Shown one piece after another: positions 1 through 8,132 of a stretch of DNA of 64,000 bases. Under the pieces are notes generated by a model. It was not told the DNA's origin. It saw nothing but the letters and a program-made list of their open reading frames with translations, and searched no databases. Location of the stretch: NCBI RefSeq assembly GCF_002933465.1, contig NZ_PSZE01000027.1, positions 29,202 through 93,201 of the forward strand. The letters run 5' to 3'. The translations under genes were made by a program, and so were the position numbers. Each line of letters begins with the position of its first letter. Position 1 is the stretch's first letter. The stretch comes from Nocardia nova. Lineage in GTDB: Bacteria > Actinomycetota > Actinomycetes > Mycobacteriales > Mycobacteriaceae.

Positions 1-1
1 C

Positions 2-697
2 CTCGCCGGCCGCGCCGCAGCGCACCACGCCCTCGACCTCGCCCGCGCCACCGCCACGATCCCGGACCTGAACGCGCAGGGATCACCGGTGGTGGCCTGG
101 GGGTACGCCGACGGCGCCCGCGCGGTCACGGTCGCGGCGCAGCTGCACCGCTCCTACGCACCCGAGGTGGACCTGCGCGGTGTCGCGGCCGGTGCGACCA
201 TCACCGTTCCCGGCGCGCTGGTGGCGACGCTGAACACCAGTCCGTTTTCCGCGCTCGTGCTGGCCGGGCTCATCGGCTTGTCGCGCGCCTACCACCATCT
301 CCCTCTGCGACATGTGCTCTCGGCCGACGGCCGACAGATCATCGCCGAAGCCGAAACCCGCAGTGCCCCAATGCTGCTGGCGCAGTATCGGCGTCCGGTC
401 GAGCACTGGTGCGATCGCGCGCAGCCGTGGACCGATCCCATGTGGCATTACGTCCTGGCCCGCGAAACCATCCCCGTCGACCAGCTACTGGCCGTGCCGG
501 TGCACCTCTACCACGGCGCCCGCGACGCGCTGGTGCCGATCGGACAGAGCACCCGCCTGCTGTCGGCCTACCGCGAGGGCGGGATCGAGGTGAGTTGGCG
601 CAACTACGACCGCGGCCACCTCGACACCGCCCGCGACGCCATCACCGAAACCGTCGCCCACTTGGCCGACTACCTCAACCGAAATCGCGAGGGATGA
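2..697 (+). CDS. LIP-family secretory lipase fold protein, 5' end outside window
   Basis: Only the C-terminal ~230 residues are present; the frame is open from the window edge, so the start is missing. The segment PVVAWGYADG, followed by a SYAPEVDLRGVAAG-like stretch, matches the nucleophile elbow and following helix of the secretory lipase (LIP) family. The C-terminal part (HGARDALVPIGQS, then a Gly-His near the end) looks like the acid and histidine region. The usual G-Y-S-x-G serine is alanine here (codon 107-109), so it is probably not a working esterase. It lies 6 bases before a cutinase-fold gene and appears to be part of the conjugation operon. Fold assignment is fairly safe; role is unknown. 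Confidence 0.7.
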   Translation, partial: LAGRAAAHHALDLARATATIPDLNAQGSPVVAWGYADGARAVTVAAQLHRSYAPEVDLRGVAAGATITVPGALVATLNTSPFSALVLAGLIGLSRAYHHLPLRHVLSADGRQIIAEAETRSAPMLLAQYRRPVEHWCDRAQPWTDPMWHYVLARETIPVDQLLAVPVHLYHGARDALVPIGQSTRLLSAYREGGIEVSWRNYDRGHLDTARDAITETVAHLADYLNRNREG

Positions 698-703
698 AAA
701 GCA

Positions 704-2236
704 ATGCGATGCAGCACAACTCGGCACTTCCGAAAAGCCGACCGCAAGAACCTGGTTCGCCGGGTGTGCGTGACAGCGGTGGGGGTCTCGCTGATCGCCG
801 TGGGCGGCGTCCAGGTAGCGACGGCTGATCCGGCGGTGCCGATCGGGGACCGGTGCCCGGTGTTGTTCGTGTTCGGTGTCCAGGGGCCGGGCGAGTCGGC
901 GACCGACACCGCACCGACTCTGGACACCGGCGCTCTCGGCCAACTGTTCACACCCCTGGAGGCGCGCGCCGGGGACCAGATCCAACGCCTCTACATCCCC
1001 TACGGAACCAGCGAGACCGGCGAGCCCGAGCCCTACGGCCAGGCCACCACCAGCGCCGCGCAGCGGCTCGAATCCGAGGCCAGCGAAGTCGTACATCGTT
1101 GCCCGACAACGAAGATCGCGGCGGTCGGCTACGGGCAGGGCGCGGCTGCCGTCGCCGATGTCGCCCACCGCGTCGGCGACAACACCGCCACCGTGGAAGC
1201 CGATTCCATCGCCGGGATCGCGCTGCTGGCCAACCCAGCGCGAGCGGGCAGCGACGTTTTTCCCGGCCGCCCGGAACAGACGACCCCCGCACCAGCACCC
1301 GGCACCACTGGAGCAGCGGTCGCGTCTATCCACTTCGCCAACACATCGCGCAACGGCACCGGCATCAGCGCCAACAGTAGCGAGGACGTGGGATTCGGTG
1401 CATTGGCCGGTCGAGTCGCCGACCTCTGCGTGCCAGGTGATTTGGCGTGCGACGCCCCCGCCGGTTCGCCATTGACGCAGACGGTGAAAAACATTGCCGC
1501 TCAATCCAACCTCGGTGATCCGGTTGCCGCCATCTCGACCATTGCTCAGGCGCTGGCGGCCACGACCTGGAAAACGGCAGTCGGCGTCGTCACCGACGAC
1601 ATCGCCGGCAACAGCCTGGACGAGCTGAGCTACCAACCAGCCAAACCCCTGGGGCAACGCTTGGCGGAGGCGTCGGACCCGAGCACCCCGATGCCCGGTC
1701 CCGACGACGCGCTGGCCGCGTTGTTCCGGATCGGCACGATCGGACTCAACACCGTGGTGTCGGTGGCGCAGAAGGTATTCACCCCGGCCACGATCGCCGA
1801 GCTGGCCACTGTCGGGATGGCCAACCCCGCCGCCGCCCTCGGGATCCTCGGCACGAAACTCGCCGGCGCGGTCGCCGACCTGATCCCGCCGCAAACCGCG
1901 CTGAGCTGGGTGAACCAGGCATTCGACGCCATCACCTCCACCGTCACCGACGACCAGCAGCTCTACCAGCTGGCCACCTACACCCAATACAGCGACACCG
2001 CAGGCCACCACGCCGCCTACACCAGCACCCCCGCCACCCCAACCGGAACACCGGCCGTGGACGCGGTCGCCGACTGGTTCACCGCACTGGCCCACGACCT
2101 CGCCGCCACCGACCCCAGCATGGCAACGCCACTACCCCCGACAACCACCACGGAGCCGGCCGCATCGACGACGCCCGGTTCCGTCCCTGAGCGGACCGGC
2201 ACGGCAACCCCTCCCCCTGCCGTGCCGAGTCCTTGA
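704..2236 (+). CDS. Secreted cutinase-fold protein without the nucleophile serine
   Basis: 510 residues, against about 220 for a typical cutinase. An Arg-rich N-terminus and hydrophobic stretch ending ATA-DP (about residues 20-42) form a signal peptide. The cutinase pattern is visible: Cys51, FVFGVQGPGE, IPY, CPTTKIAAVGYGQG (142-146) and the acid in LCVPGDLACD (D246). The expected G-Y-S-Q-G serine is glycine (G144). The likely histidine (HHAAY, 435-436) comes only after an insertion of about 170 residues, and a Thr/Pro-rich tail follows. It is probably exported and acts as a binding or structural protein in the envelope. In a mycolic-acid bacterium such folds might help the conjugation machinery cross the outer lipid layer (inference). 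Confidence 0.75.
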   Translation: MRCSTTRHFRKADRKNLVRRVCVTAVGVSLIAVGGVQVATADPAVPIGDRCPVLFVFGVQGPGESATDTAPTLDTGALGQLFTPLEARAGDQIQRLYIPYGTSETGEPEPYGQATTSAAQRLESEASEVVHRCPTTKIAAVGYGQGAAAVADVAHRVGDNTATVEADSIAGIALLANPARAGSDVFPGRPEQTTPAPAPGTTGAAVASIHFANTSRNGTGISANSSEDVGFGALAGRVADLCVPGDLACDAPAGSPLTQTVKNIAAQSNLGDPVAAISTIAQALAATTWKTAVGVVTDDIAGNSLDELSYQPAKPLGQRLAEASDPSTPMPGPDDALAALFRIGTIGLNTVVSVAQKVFTPATIAELATVGMANPAAALGILGTKLAGAVADLIPPQTALSWVNQAFDAITSTVTDDQQLYQLATYTQYSDTAGHHAAYTSTPATPTGTPAVDAVADWFTALAHDLAATDPSMATPLPPTTTTEPAASTTPGSVPERTGTATPPPAVPSP

Positions 2237-2238
2237 AC

Positions 2239-2308
2239 CCCTTCGGCGGAGACGGTTTCTCTGCGCCAGAGATCAGTTCCGTCCTCGCGGGCCGACTCCG
2301 CCGAAGGG
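2239..2308 (+). promoter_or_regulatory. Nested inverted repeats in the gap before the next operon gene
   Basis: Perfect 13-base arms lie at 2239-2251 (CCCTTCGGCGGAG) and 2296-2308. Inside them are 5-base arms GACGG (2251-2255) / CCGTC (2279-2283), which share base 2251 with the outer arm, and a 6-base hairpin TCTCTG-CGC-CAGAGA (2258-2272). There is no following T-run, so it does not look like a simple terminator. It lies in a 112-base gap that ends in a strong ribosome binding site (GAGGAGGTG near 2334-2342). It could be an mRNA processing or attenuation structure, or a protein binding site. Confidence 0.5.
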
Positions 2309-2348
2309 CCCATCCACCCACCCATCCACGCAGAGGAGGTGAACCACC

Positions 2349-3044
2349 ATGCCACACACCACATCCGCGGACACCACTCCCGCTCCAGGGGACGAATGGC
2401 GTTGGCTCGAGCCCGACTGTTCGAAAGAACTGCAGTCCGAGCCGACGCAACTGCATCCCGGTCGCACCGACACCCATCTCGCACCGCAGGCGCTGGGACA
2501 GGAGCATCCGCGGCTCGGTATGCCGTCCGCGCGGGTGTGGATAGTCGTGGGTGCGACGGTGACTGTGGCCGCCGTCCTGGTGCTCATCGGTGCACTGGTC
2601 GTTGCCGATCCCGGCGGACACGGCCTGGCTCCGACCCAGACCGCGGCCCCGCCTACGAGCAACGCCGCAGCCGCTGGCGGGGCGTGCGCAGGACTCACCG
2701 GCACCACGGTCACCGATCGTGACGGTGACACACGGACCGTCGCCGGGGTCGTGGCGTCGTTCGAAAACGCCTACTACCGGCTCAGAAACGCAGACGCGGC
2801 ATTGCGGGTCGTGGCGCCGGAGGCAGGCCTGGCGGTCGATGCGCTCGCCGCCGGGATCGCCTCGATCCCGGCCGGCAGCACCTATTGCGTGGCGATCACC
2901 CCGATCGCCGGTGGTAGCGCGAACGTGCACGTGGTCGAGCAACATCCCGACCGCACCCGCACCGACTACCTGCAAGTGATCAACACCCGCCCCGCCGGGC
3001 CCGGCTTGGTGATCACCAACATCCAGAAGCAGGCCGGACCATGA
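2349..3044 (+). CDS. Single-pass membrane protein of the conjugation operon
   Basis: 231 residues: a polar N-terminus of about 60 residues, one membrane segment (about 62-86), an Ala/Pro/Thr linker, then a C-terminal domain of about 125 residues presumably outside the membrane. The topology resembles the VirB8/TcpC-type assembly proteins of Gram-positive type IV systems, but I see no diagnostic motif. It probably belongs to an actinobacterial family of unknown function. The start is supported by GAGGAGGTG about 8 bases upstream. Its stop overlaps the next start by 4 bases (ATGA). Confidence 0.65.
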   Translation: MPHTTSADTTPAPGDEWRWLEPDCSKELQSEPTQLHPGRTDTHLAPQALGQEHPRLGMPSARVWIVVGATVTVAAVLVLIGALVVADPGGHGLAPTQTAAPPTSNAAAAGGACAGLTGTTVTDRDGDTRTVAGVVASFENAYYRLRNADAALRVVAPEAGLAVDALAAGIASIPAGSTYCVAITPIAGGSANVHVVEQHPDRTRTDYLQVINTRPAGPGLVITNIQKQAGP

Positions 3045-3697
3045 CCGCCCTCGCCGTACACACTTACGGTGAGCCCGGCGACGGACGTCTCGACCCGACC
3101 ACCGTCACAGGACCCGACCCGGAAAACCGTGCGCCGGTGAGGAATTCACCGTTACCCGTCACGGGGGCGTATCCGCCGCTGTTCGCGGTGCTCGGCGCGC
3201 ACGGCGGTGCGGGCACCTCGACGCTGGCCCGGTGGTGGGCACACGCCGCCGATATCGGGCTGGCGTGGCCCGCATCGACAGTGAGCACCCAGCGGGTAGT
3301 GGTCGCGGCTCGTGACTGCCTGCCCGGGTTGACCGCTGCTGCGGACCGGCTACGGGAATGGCACGCCGGGCTAACACCCCCGGGGGTGACCGTGGTCGGG
3401 CTGGTGCTCGTCCCACCGCGGCCCGGCCGGGTTCCGCTGGCGGTGCGTCGCTACCGCAGCACGGTCGCCGCCCTGGTCGAGGGCGCTGTGTGGTCGGTCC
3501 GGTGGCACGACGAACTGCTCACCCATGAACTCGACGACCTCGCGGCCTACACGCCCAGCGACCTGCCGCCACCTCGGCGAGCCCATCTGAGCGAGGCGGT
3601 CCCGGTCGACGTCCACCGCGTCGGCGCAGCGATTACCGCACGCATCGCCACCACCCGGCCTGTCCAATCCGATCCCACACCCAGGAGACGCCCATGA
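3041..3697 (+). CDS. P-loop-like protein with lysine-free Walker A, unknown role
   Basis: 218 residues. LGAHGGAGTSTL (about 51-62) resembles the deviant Walker A of MinD/ParA ATPases, but the lysine position is threonine, so ATP hydrolysis is doubtful. The rest has the size of a small P-loop domain, with a Pro/Arg-rich C-terminus. It is translationally coupled to the genes on both sides (4-base overlaps) and belongs to the secretion operon. A ParA-like positioning or assembly role is possible but only inferred. Confidence 0.55.
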   Translation: MTALAVHTYGEPGDGRLDPTTVTGPDPENRAPVRNSPLPVTGAYPPLFAVLGAHGGAGTSTLARWWAHAADIGLAWPASTVSTQRVVVAARDCLPGLTAAADRLREWHAGLTPPGVTVVGLVLVPPRPGRVPLAVRRYRSTVAALVEGAVWSVRWHDELLTHELDDLAAYTPSDLPPPRRAHLSEAVPVDVHRVGAAITARIATTRPVQSDPTPRRRP

Positions 3698-3978
3698 CGC
3701 ACTCCGTCATCGCCAGTATTGCTGTTCTGGCGCAGCAGATTCCGATCACGCCCGAGGCGCCGCCGGGGTCTGCGGGGCTGACCAAGGTTGTGAACTGGCT
3801 GGCCTGGGCGGTGATGCTCGCCGGTATCGCGGCACTCATCTACGCCGGCGGCAAATTCGGGTGGGAACGCTGGCACGGCGGCGCGGTGGAGAGCCCCAAG
3901 ATCGTGTTGGGCGCCCTCGTCGGCGGAATCATCGCCACCAGCGCCGGATCCATCATGACTCAAATCGTCGCCAAATAA
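3694..3978 (+). CDS. Small two-helix membrane protein, possible VirB2/TrbC-like pilin
   Basis: 94 residues with two hydrophobic helices (about 30-50 and 66-90) joined by a short charged loop (GGKFGWERWHGG). Size, helix pattern and place in a type IV secretion operon resemble VirB2/TrbC-type pilin subunits. There is no sequence signature strong enough to prove it. Its start overlaps the upstream stop by 4 bases. A similar 78-residue protein lies downstream at 5023. Confidence 0.55.
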   Translation: MTHSVIASIAVLAQQIPITPEAPPGSAGLTKVVNWLAWAVMLAGIAALIYAGGKFGWERWHGGAVESPKIVLGALVGGIIATSAGSIMTQIVAK

Positions 3979-4090
3979 GCAGTGCGACCACGGATCTGGC
4001 TTGCCGCACACATGGGTGACGGGGCACTTCGAAACGCTGACCCAACCGTCTCAACAAGTACTCGATTCTGAAACAAAGGAAGTCACACCT

Positions 4091-5026
4091 ATGCCAGTCA
4101 CCGACACCTCCCCATTGGTCATGACCGCCAGCGACGGGCTCATGCTGGCCGGAGATCGTTGTGGGCCAACATTCGCCGCAGCGACCGTTGTCTATGTTCA
4201 TGGGTTGCTGTGCGACGGCAGCTGGTGGCAACCGCTGATCGAGCATGTCCACGATCGCCTCGACGGCCAGATCGCTCAAATCGTCTGGGATCAACGCGGG
4301 CACGGCCGCTCCGGGCGCCCCCACCGCAGCGTCGAGACCACCCTTGAGCATTTGGCCGACGATCTCGACGCGGTGCTTACCCAGGCAACCGGGTCAGTCG
4401 TGCTGGTCACGCACTCGGCCGGATCCTTGGTCGCTGCGGCCTACGCGCAGCGATACCCGGCTCGCGCGGCCGCCCTGTCGGGACTGGTGCTGTTCAACGC
4501 CACCGGCGAATTCCCCGAATTCCCCGCCCTGCCATCCCATTTCATGACAGCCGCAGCACGGATCAAGATGCTTCGCCACGGCAGGCTCGACCACATCGCG
4601 GCCGCGGCAGCGTCGATGGCCGAACGACGCTTCCGCCGCACGGCACGCCGGCTGGGGTCTAGGGCTCCGCTGGCCACCGGGGCCCGTCCGGGTGATCCGC
4701 GGGTGCTGACCGACCTCATGCACGCCTACCGCCACTTCTACCTCGACCCCGAGACCGCGGCCGGGTTGCGGTCGCTGCCGTCGTTCGTGGTCACCGGCGA
4801 CCGCGACCGGGTCGTCCCCGCCGCACAATCGACCCGGTTCGCTGAGAAGATCTGGGCCGACCAGCATGTGGTGCCCAGTGCCGGGCACTCGCTACCGAGA
4901 AGTGACCCGGAGACGGCCGCCGAGGTGATCGTCGCGGCCCTTGAGGTCGCCTACCGCGCCGACGTCGACCAGTTGCTGCTCGATCAGGACGGCGAGTTGG
5001 CCGCCGACACCGATGGTGCGCCGTGA
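4091..5026 (+). CDS. Alpha/beta hydrolase
   Basis: 311 residues from the ATG at 4091, which has AAAGGAAG at the right distance; the frame also runs open from 4001 without a comparable site. Alpha/beta hydrolase features are VVYVHGLLCDG (oxyanion region), WDQRGHGRSG, the nucleophile elbow VTHSAGS (serine present, first glycine replaced by threonine), TGDRDRVVP (acid) and SAGHSLPRSDP (histidine). No signal peptide is visible. It is the only one of the three esterase-fold proteins of this operon with an intact serine, so it could be the active lipid or ester hydrolase. Its substrate is unknown. Confidence 0.75.
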   Translation: MPVTDTSPLVMTASDGLMLAGDRCGPTFAAATVVYVHGLLCDGSWWQPLIEHVHDRLDGQIAQIVWDQRGHGRSGRPHRSVETTLEHLADDLDAVLTQATGSVVLVTHSAGSLVAAAYAQRYPARAAALSGLVLFNATGEFPEFPALPSHFMTAAARIKMLRHGRLDHIAAAAASMAERRFRRTARRLGSRAPLATGARPGDPRVLTDLMHAYRHFYLDPETAAGLRSLPSFVVTGDRDRVVPAAQSTRFAEKIWADQHVVPSAGHSLPRSDPETAAEVIVAALEVAYRADVDQLLLDQDGELAADTDGAP

Positions 5027-5259
5027 GCGCCGCCACCCGCCTGGACCCGCAAGTCCTCGCCCCGCTGACCCAGCTGCTCGGGTGGCTGGCCTGGCTGGTG
5101 CTGCTGCTCGCGATCGCCCGCACCATCTGGATCGGCTGGCAGCTGGCATGGCGACTACACCGCGAGGAAGCGATCGAAGGACTCGCCGGCGCCCTGCTCG
5201 CCGCCGTCCTCGTCGGCTCCGCCAGCGGCATCGCCGCCGCACTGTTCCCCACCCACTGA
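5023..5259 (+). CDS. Small two-helix membrane protein
   Basis: 78 residues with two membrane helices (about 13-40 and 52-75). GTG start overlapping the preceding TGA (GTGA). Size and topology match the 94-residue protein at 3694, so both may be pilin-like or channel accessory subunits. No known motif is seen. Confidence 0.55.
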   Translation: MSAATRLDPQVLAPLTQLLGWLAWLVLLLAIARTIWIGWQLAWRLHREEAIEGLAGALLAAVLVGSASGIAAALFPTH

Positions 5260-5284
5260 ACTCCGAACCCCTGGGGAGACACCA

Positions 5285-5923
5285 GTGAACACACACACCA
5301 CCCACCGCCCCGGCCTCATCGCCCTGATCGGACTGCTCGGCATCGCCACCCTCACCGGCTGCACCGGCCCCGGCGACCACACCGACCCGCCCGCGACCCC
5401 CTCACTGCCCGCGGACATCCACGCCGCACCAACCAACGTGACAACCGTTGTGTACCAGGACATCTCGCTTCCAGTGGCCGACCAGGGTCCTCGTTCTATG
5501 ACCGGCGCGGTCGCGGCAGGCTTCACGCACACCCCGGTCGGGGCGGCGCTGGCGGCCATCCACGCCATCGTGCGGATCTCCGTGGCGCCCGACGATCAGT
5601 GGGACCTCGTCGGCCAACAGATGCTCGCGCCCGGCGCTGGACGCGATGACTGGGCCGTGGCGCGAGCCCAGGTATCGATCACTACACCGGCCACCGGCCT
5701 GCCCCCGAAGATTCTCGGTTACCGCATCACCGGCTACACCGCGGACCGGGCCGACACCGCGATCTACACCCAGCAACCCGACACATCGCTGACCTGCAAC
5801 ACCGCCACCGTCATCTGGCAGGCCGGCGACTGGAAACTGCTGCTGCCCGACGGGAACCACCCCGCACTGGTCACCGCCTCCAACGCGCTGCCCACCGACA
5901 CAATCCTGGTCCCCATCCGATGA
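5285..5923 (+). CDS. Lipoprotein, first of a tandem pair
   Basis: 212 residues. Signal peptide with lipobox L-T-G-C at about residues 23-26, so probably anchored on the outer face of the membrane. The body has LPVADQGP and GFTHTPVGAALAAIHAIVR, which aligns with the same region of the next gene (GFADTPQGAALAACDAIAR); the two are paralogues. The family is common in actinobacterial conjugative loci but has no established function that I can name safely. The stop overlaps the next start (ATGA). Confidence 0.65.
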   Translation: MNTHTTHRPGLIALIGLLGIATLTGCTGPGDHTDPPATPSLPADIHAAPTNVTTVVYQDISLPVADQGPRSMTGAVAAGFTHTPVGAALAAIHAIVRISVAPDDQWDLVGQQMLAPGAGRDDWAVARAQVSITTPATGLPPKILGYRITGYTADRADTAIYTQQPDTSLTCNTATVIWQAGDWKLLLPDGNHPALVTASNALPTDTILVPIR

Positions 5924-6726
5924 ACACCGCCACCACCACGACACCGCCACAAAACCGCCACCGCTGGCTCGGACTCGCCGTCGCCCTGGCCGTCCCGCTG
6001 AGCGGATGCGGCACTGACGCCGCTCAACCCTCGTCCGCCGGTTTATCCACAACGACCCCCACGGCTGCGGCGCGGCCCCCGCTCAGCGCGACACCGGCCC
6101 AGCCTCCGACCACAGACCTGTTCGGCAACCGCCTTGACGTCGTCGGCGACGAAGGGCGCGCGCTTACCCAAAATCCGGCCACGCGCACCAGCTCATCGGC
6201 GGGCGACTACCTCACCGCGGCACCAGCGCAAATGTCTTGGCAACGCGGATGGGGTGGCGCCGCGCTACCAGTTTCGGGCAGTGACGGTCCGGCTTACATC
6301 GACCACGGGATCGCCTCCGGGTTCGCCGACACCCCGCAAGGCGCGGCGCTTGCTGCCTGCGACGCGATCGCCCGCGCCCTCGCCGCGCCAGAAGAAGTGT
6401 GGCAGAACGTGGTTCGGGCCCGATTCGTCGGGGACACCGACGCATTCATCGCCAGGATGACGCGCGGCCGCACCCGCACACCGGATGCCGCCCGCTATGT
6501 CACCGTCCCCGACGGCATCCGCATCCGCCCCGGCTACCGCCCCGACTTCGCCGTCGTCGACATCGCCACCCGAACCCGCGACGGCTACACCTACGCCTCC
6601 TGGCCCATGACCTACGACCACGACGACTGGCGAGTGCGACTACCTGACGACATCGAAACACTCTGGCAGCCAGGCGATCCCATCGAAGCGCTTGCCGGCT
6701 TCGGGCAATGGAGGACCACCACATGA
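5920..6726 (+). CDS. Lipoprotein, second of a tandem pair
   Basis: 268 residues. Lipobox L-S-G-C at about residues 28-31. A Pro/Thr-rich linker of about 80 residues is followed by the domain shared with the preceding gene (GFADTPQGAALAACDAIAR) and a C-terminal beta-rich part (MTYDHDDWRVRLP). The longer linker suggests it reaches further through the cell wall. Probably a cell-surface accessory component of the secretion channel. Confidence 0.65.
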   Translation: MNTATTTTPPQNRHRWLGLAVALAVPLSGCGTDAAQPSSAGLSTTTPTAAARPPLSATPAQPPTTDLFGNRLDVVGDEGRALTQNPATRTSSSAGDYLTAAPAQMSWQRGWGGAALPVSGSDGPAYIDHGIASGFADTPQGAALAACDAIARALAAPEEVWQNVVRARFVGDTDAFIARMTRGRTRTPDAARYVTVPDGIRIRPGYRPDFAVVDIATRTRDGYTYASWPMTYDHDDWRVRLPDDIETLWQPGDPIEALAGFGQWRTTT

Positions 6727-8132
6727 CGACATCCATCGCCGCCGTCAACCATGCTCAGCTGCCGGACATCGTGTGCGACCTGCCCACCGGACCCGGCGCC
6801 GTGTGCGCGCTGAAACAACTCGGCGGCGACGCCGCCAACTCCGTAGCAAATTCCGCATTCGACAGCATGGTCGACTCCCTGATCGACGGTATGACCAAGG
6901 CGCTCAGAATCGACGTGACCTGGTGGGTCAATCTGCCGTCCCCGCAGTTGGCGACGTCCACGGGGGAGCCGGGGCCTGCTCTGGCGTCGATTCGGAGCTA
7001 CACCAGCGGTTTGCAGGTTCTGCTGATGATCGCGGGCATCTTGTTCGCCGCCGCCCGGCTGGCGATGGCCAAACGTGGTGGCGTCGCGGGGGAAGCGCAG
7101 GAGAGCTTCCTCATGTTCGCGCGGGCGGTGTTCGCCTCCATGATGTTCTCCGCGTTGATCACCACCGGCACGAAGGCTGGTGACGCATTCAGTCATTGGG
7201 TGATCAACGACGCCACCGGCGGCGACCTGCACGGAGCAGTCGAGCGGCTGGTCGACAACAACCTGCGCGATCACAGCAACCTCGGCTCCGGCATCCTGCT
7301 CGTGCTAGGCATCCTCGGCCTGATCAGCATGCTCGTGCAACTTGCCATGCTGGTCATCCGCCAAGCCGTGCTCATCCTGGTGGTCGCCGCGATCCCGCTG
7401 GCCGCTGCTGCCGCGGGCACCGGCCCCGGTTCCCAGGCGTACAAGCGGATGCTGTCGTGGTCGCTGGCGTTCGTGCTGTGGAAACCGGTCGGTGCCCTCG
7501 TCTACGCGATCGCCTTCACCGCCGCAGGCACGAAAACCATTGGCCAGCAACAAGATCCGCAACTGGTGTTGCTCGGCATGATCCTGTTGTTGTCGGTGAC
7601 GATCGTGCTACCGGCCTTGATGCGGCTGGTCGCGCCCGCGGTGGCAACCCTCGGAGGCGGGGGAGGAGCAGGCGCCGCGCTCGCCGGCGGCGCCCTCGGC
7701 ATCGCCATGGGCGCAGCCGGAGGTGACCGTTCCGCGGCCCGCAAGATGACCGAAGGCGAAAACGCCACGACCAGCGGAGCCGGAGGCGGTAGTCCCACTC
7801 CGCCCCCGAGTGGCCCACCGGGCGGGGCAGGAGGTGGCCGTCCGCTCTCGGGTGGCACCGGTGGTGGTGGAGCTTCGCCCGGCGGCGGGGCCTCATCCGG
7901 AGGGGCCGCACCGGCGGGAGCCGGGGGCCGGTCAGCGGGCTCAGCGGGATCAGCCGGTGGCAGCTCGGGTGCGGCCGGCGGCGCGGGCGCAGGGGCGGGC
8001 ATAGCTGGAGCGGCCGTCATGGGCGCGCAGTTGGCCGGTCAGGGGGCGCAGTCGGCGAGTTCGGCGGTCGAGTCCCAAGCCGGTGATAGCTGGGATGTCG
8101 ATGCGCCCGGCCCGTTGGAGGTGCGGCGATGA
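6723..8132 (+). CDS. VirB6/TrbL-like polytopic channel protein with Gly-rich tail
   Basis: 469 residues from the ATG at 6723 (GGAGG 8 bases upstream, ATGA overlap). At least five or six membrane helices lie between about residues 95 and 315, in the order typical of actinobacterial VirB6/TrbL-like type IV secretion proteins. The tail (about 315-455) is a low-complexity Gly/Ala/Ser/Pro region. It would form part of the inner membrane channel. It is directly coupled to the SCO6880-family gene, a pairing usual in such systems. Confidence 0.75.
   Translation: MTTSIAAVNHAQLPDIVCDLPTGPGAVCALKQLGGDAANSVANSAFDSMVDSLIDGMTKALRIDVTWWVNLPSPQLATSTGEPGPALASIRSYTSGLQVLLMIAGILFAAARLAMAKRGGVAGEAQESFLMFARAVFASMMFSALITTGTKAGDAFSHWVINDATGGDLHGAVERLVDNNLRDHSNLGSGILLVLGILGLISMLVQLAMLVIRQAVLILVVAAIPLAAAAAGTGPGSQAYKRMLSWSLAFVLWKPVGALVYAIAFTAAGTKTIGQQQDPQLVLLGMILLLSVTIVLPALMRLVAPAVATLGGGGGAGAALAGGALGIAMGAAGGDRSAARKMTEGENATTSGAGGGSPTPPPSGPPGGAGGGRPLSGGTGGGGASPGGGASSGGAAPAGAGGRSAGSAGSAGGSSGAAGGAGAGAGIAGAAVMGAQLAGQGAQSASSAVESQAGDSWDVDAPGPLEVRR

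Noticed and set aside
485..2095. 536-codon minus-strand open frame
   Set aside because: Antisense shadow of the cutinase-fold gene; Gly/Arg/Val-rich composition and no family features, while the plus strand has a signal peptide and cutinase pattern.
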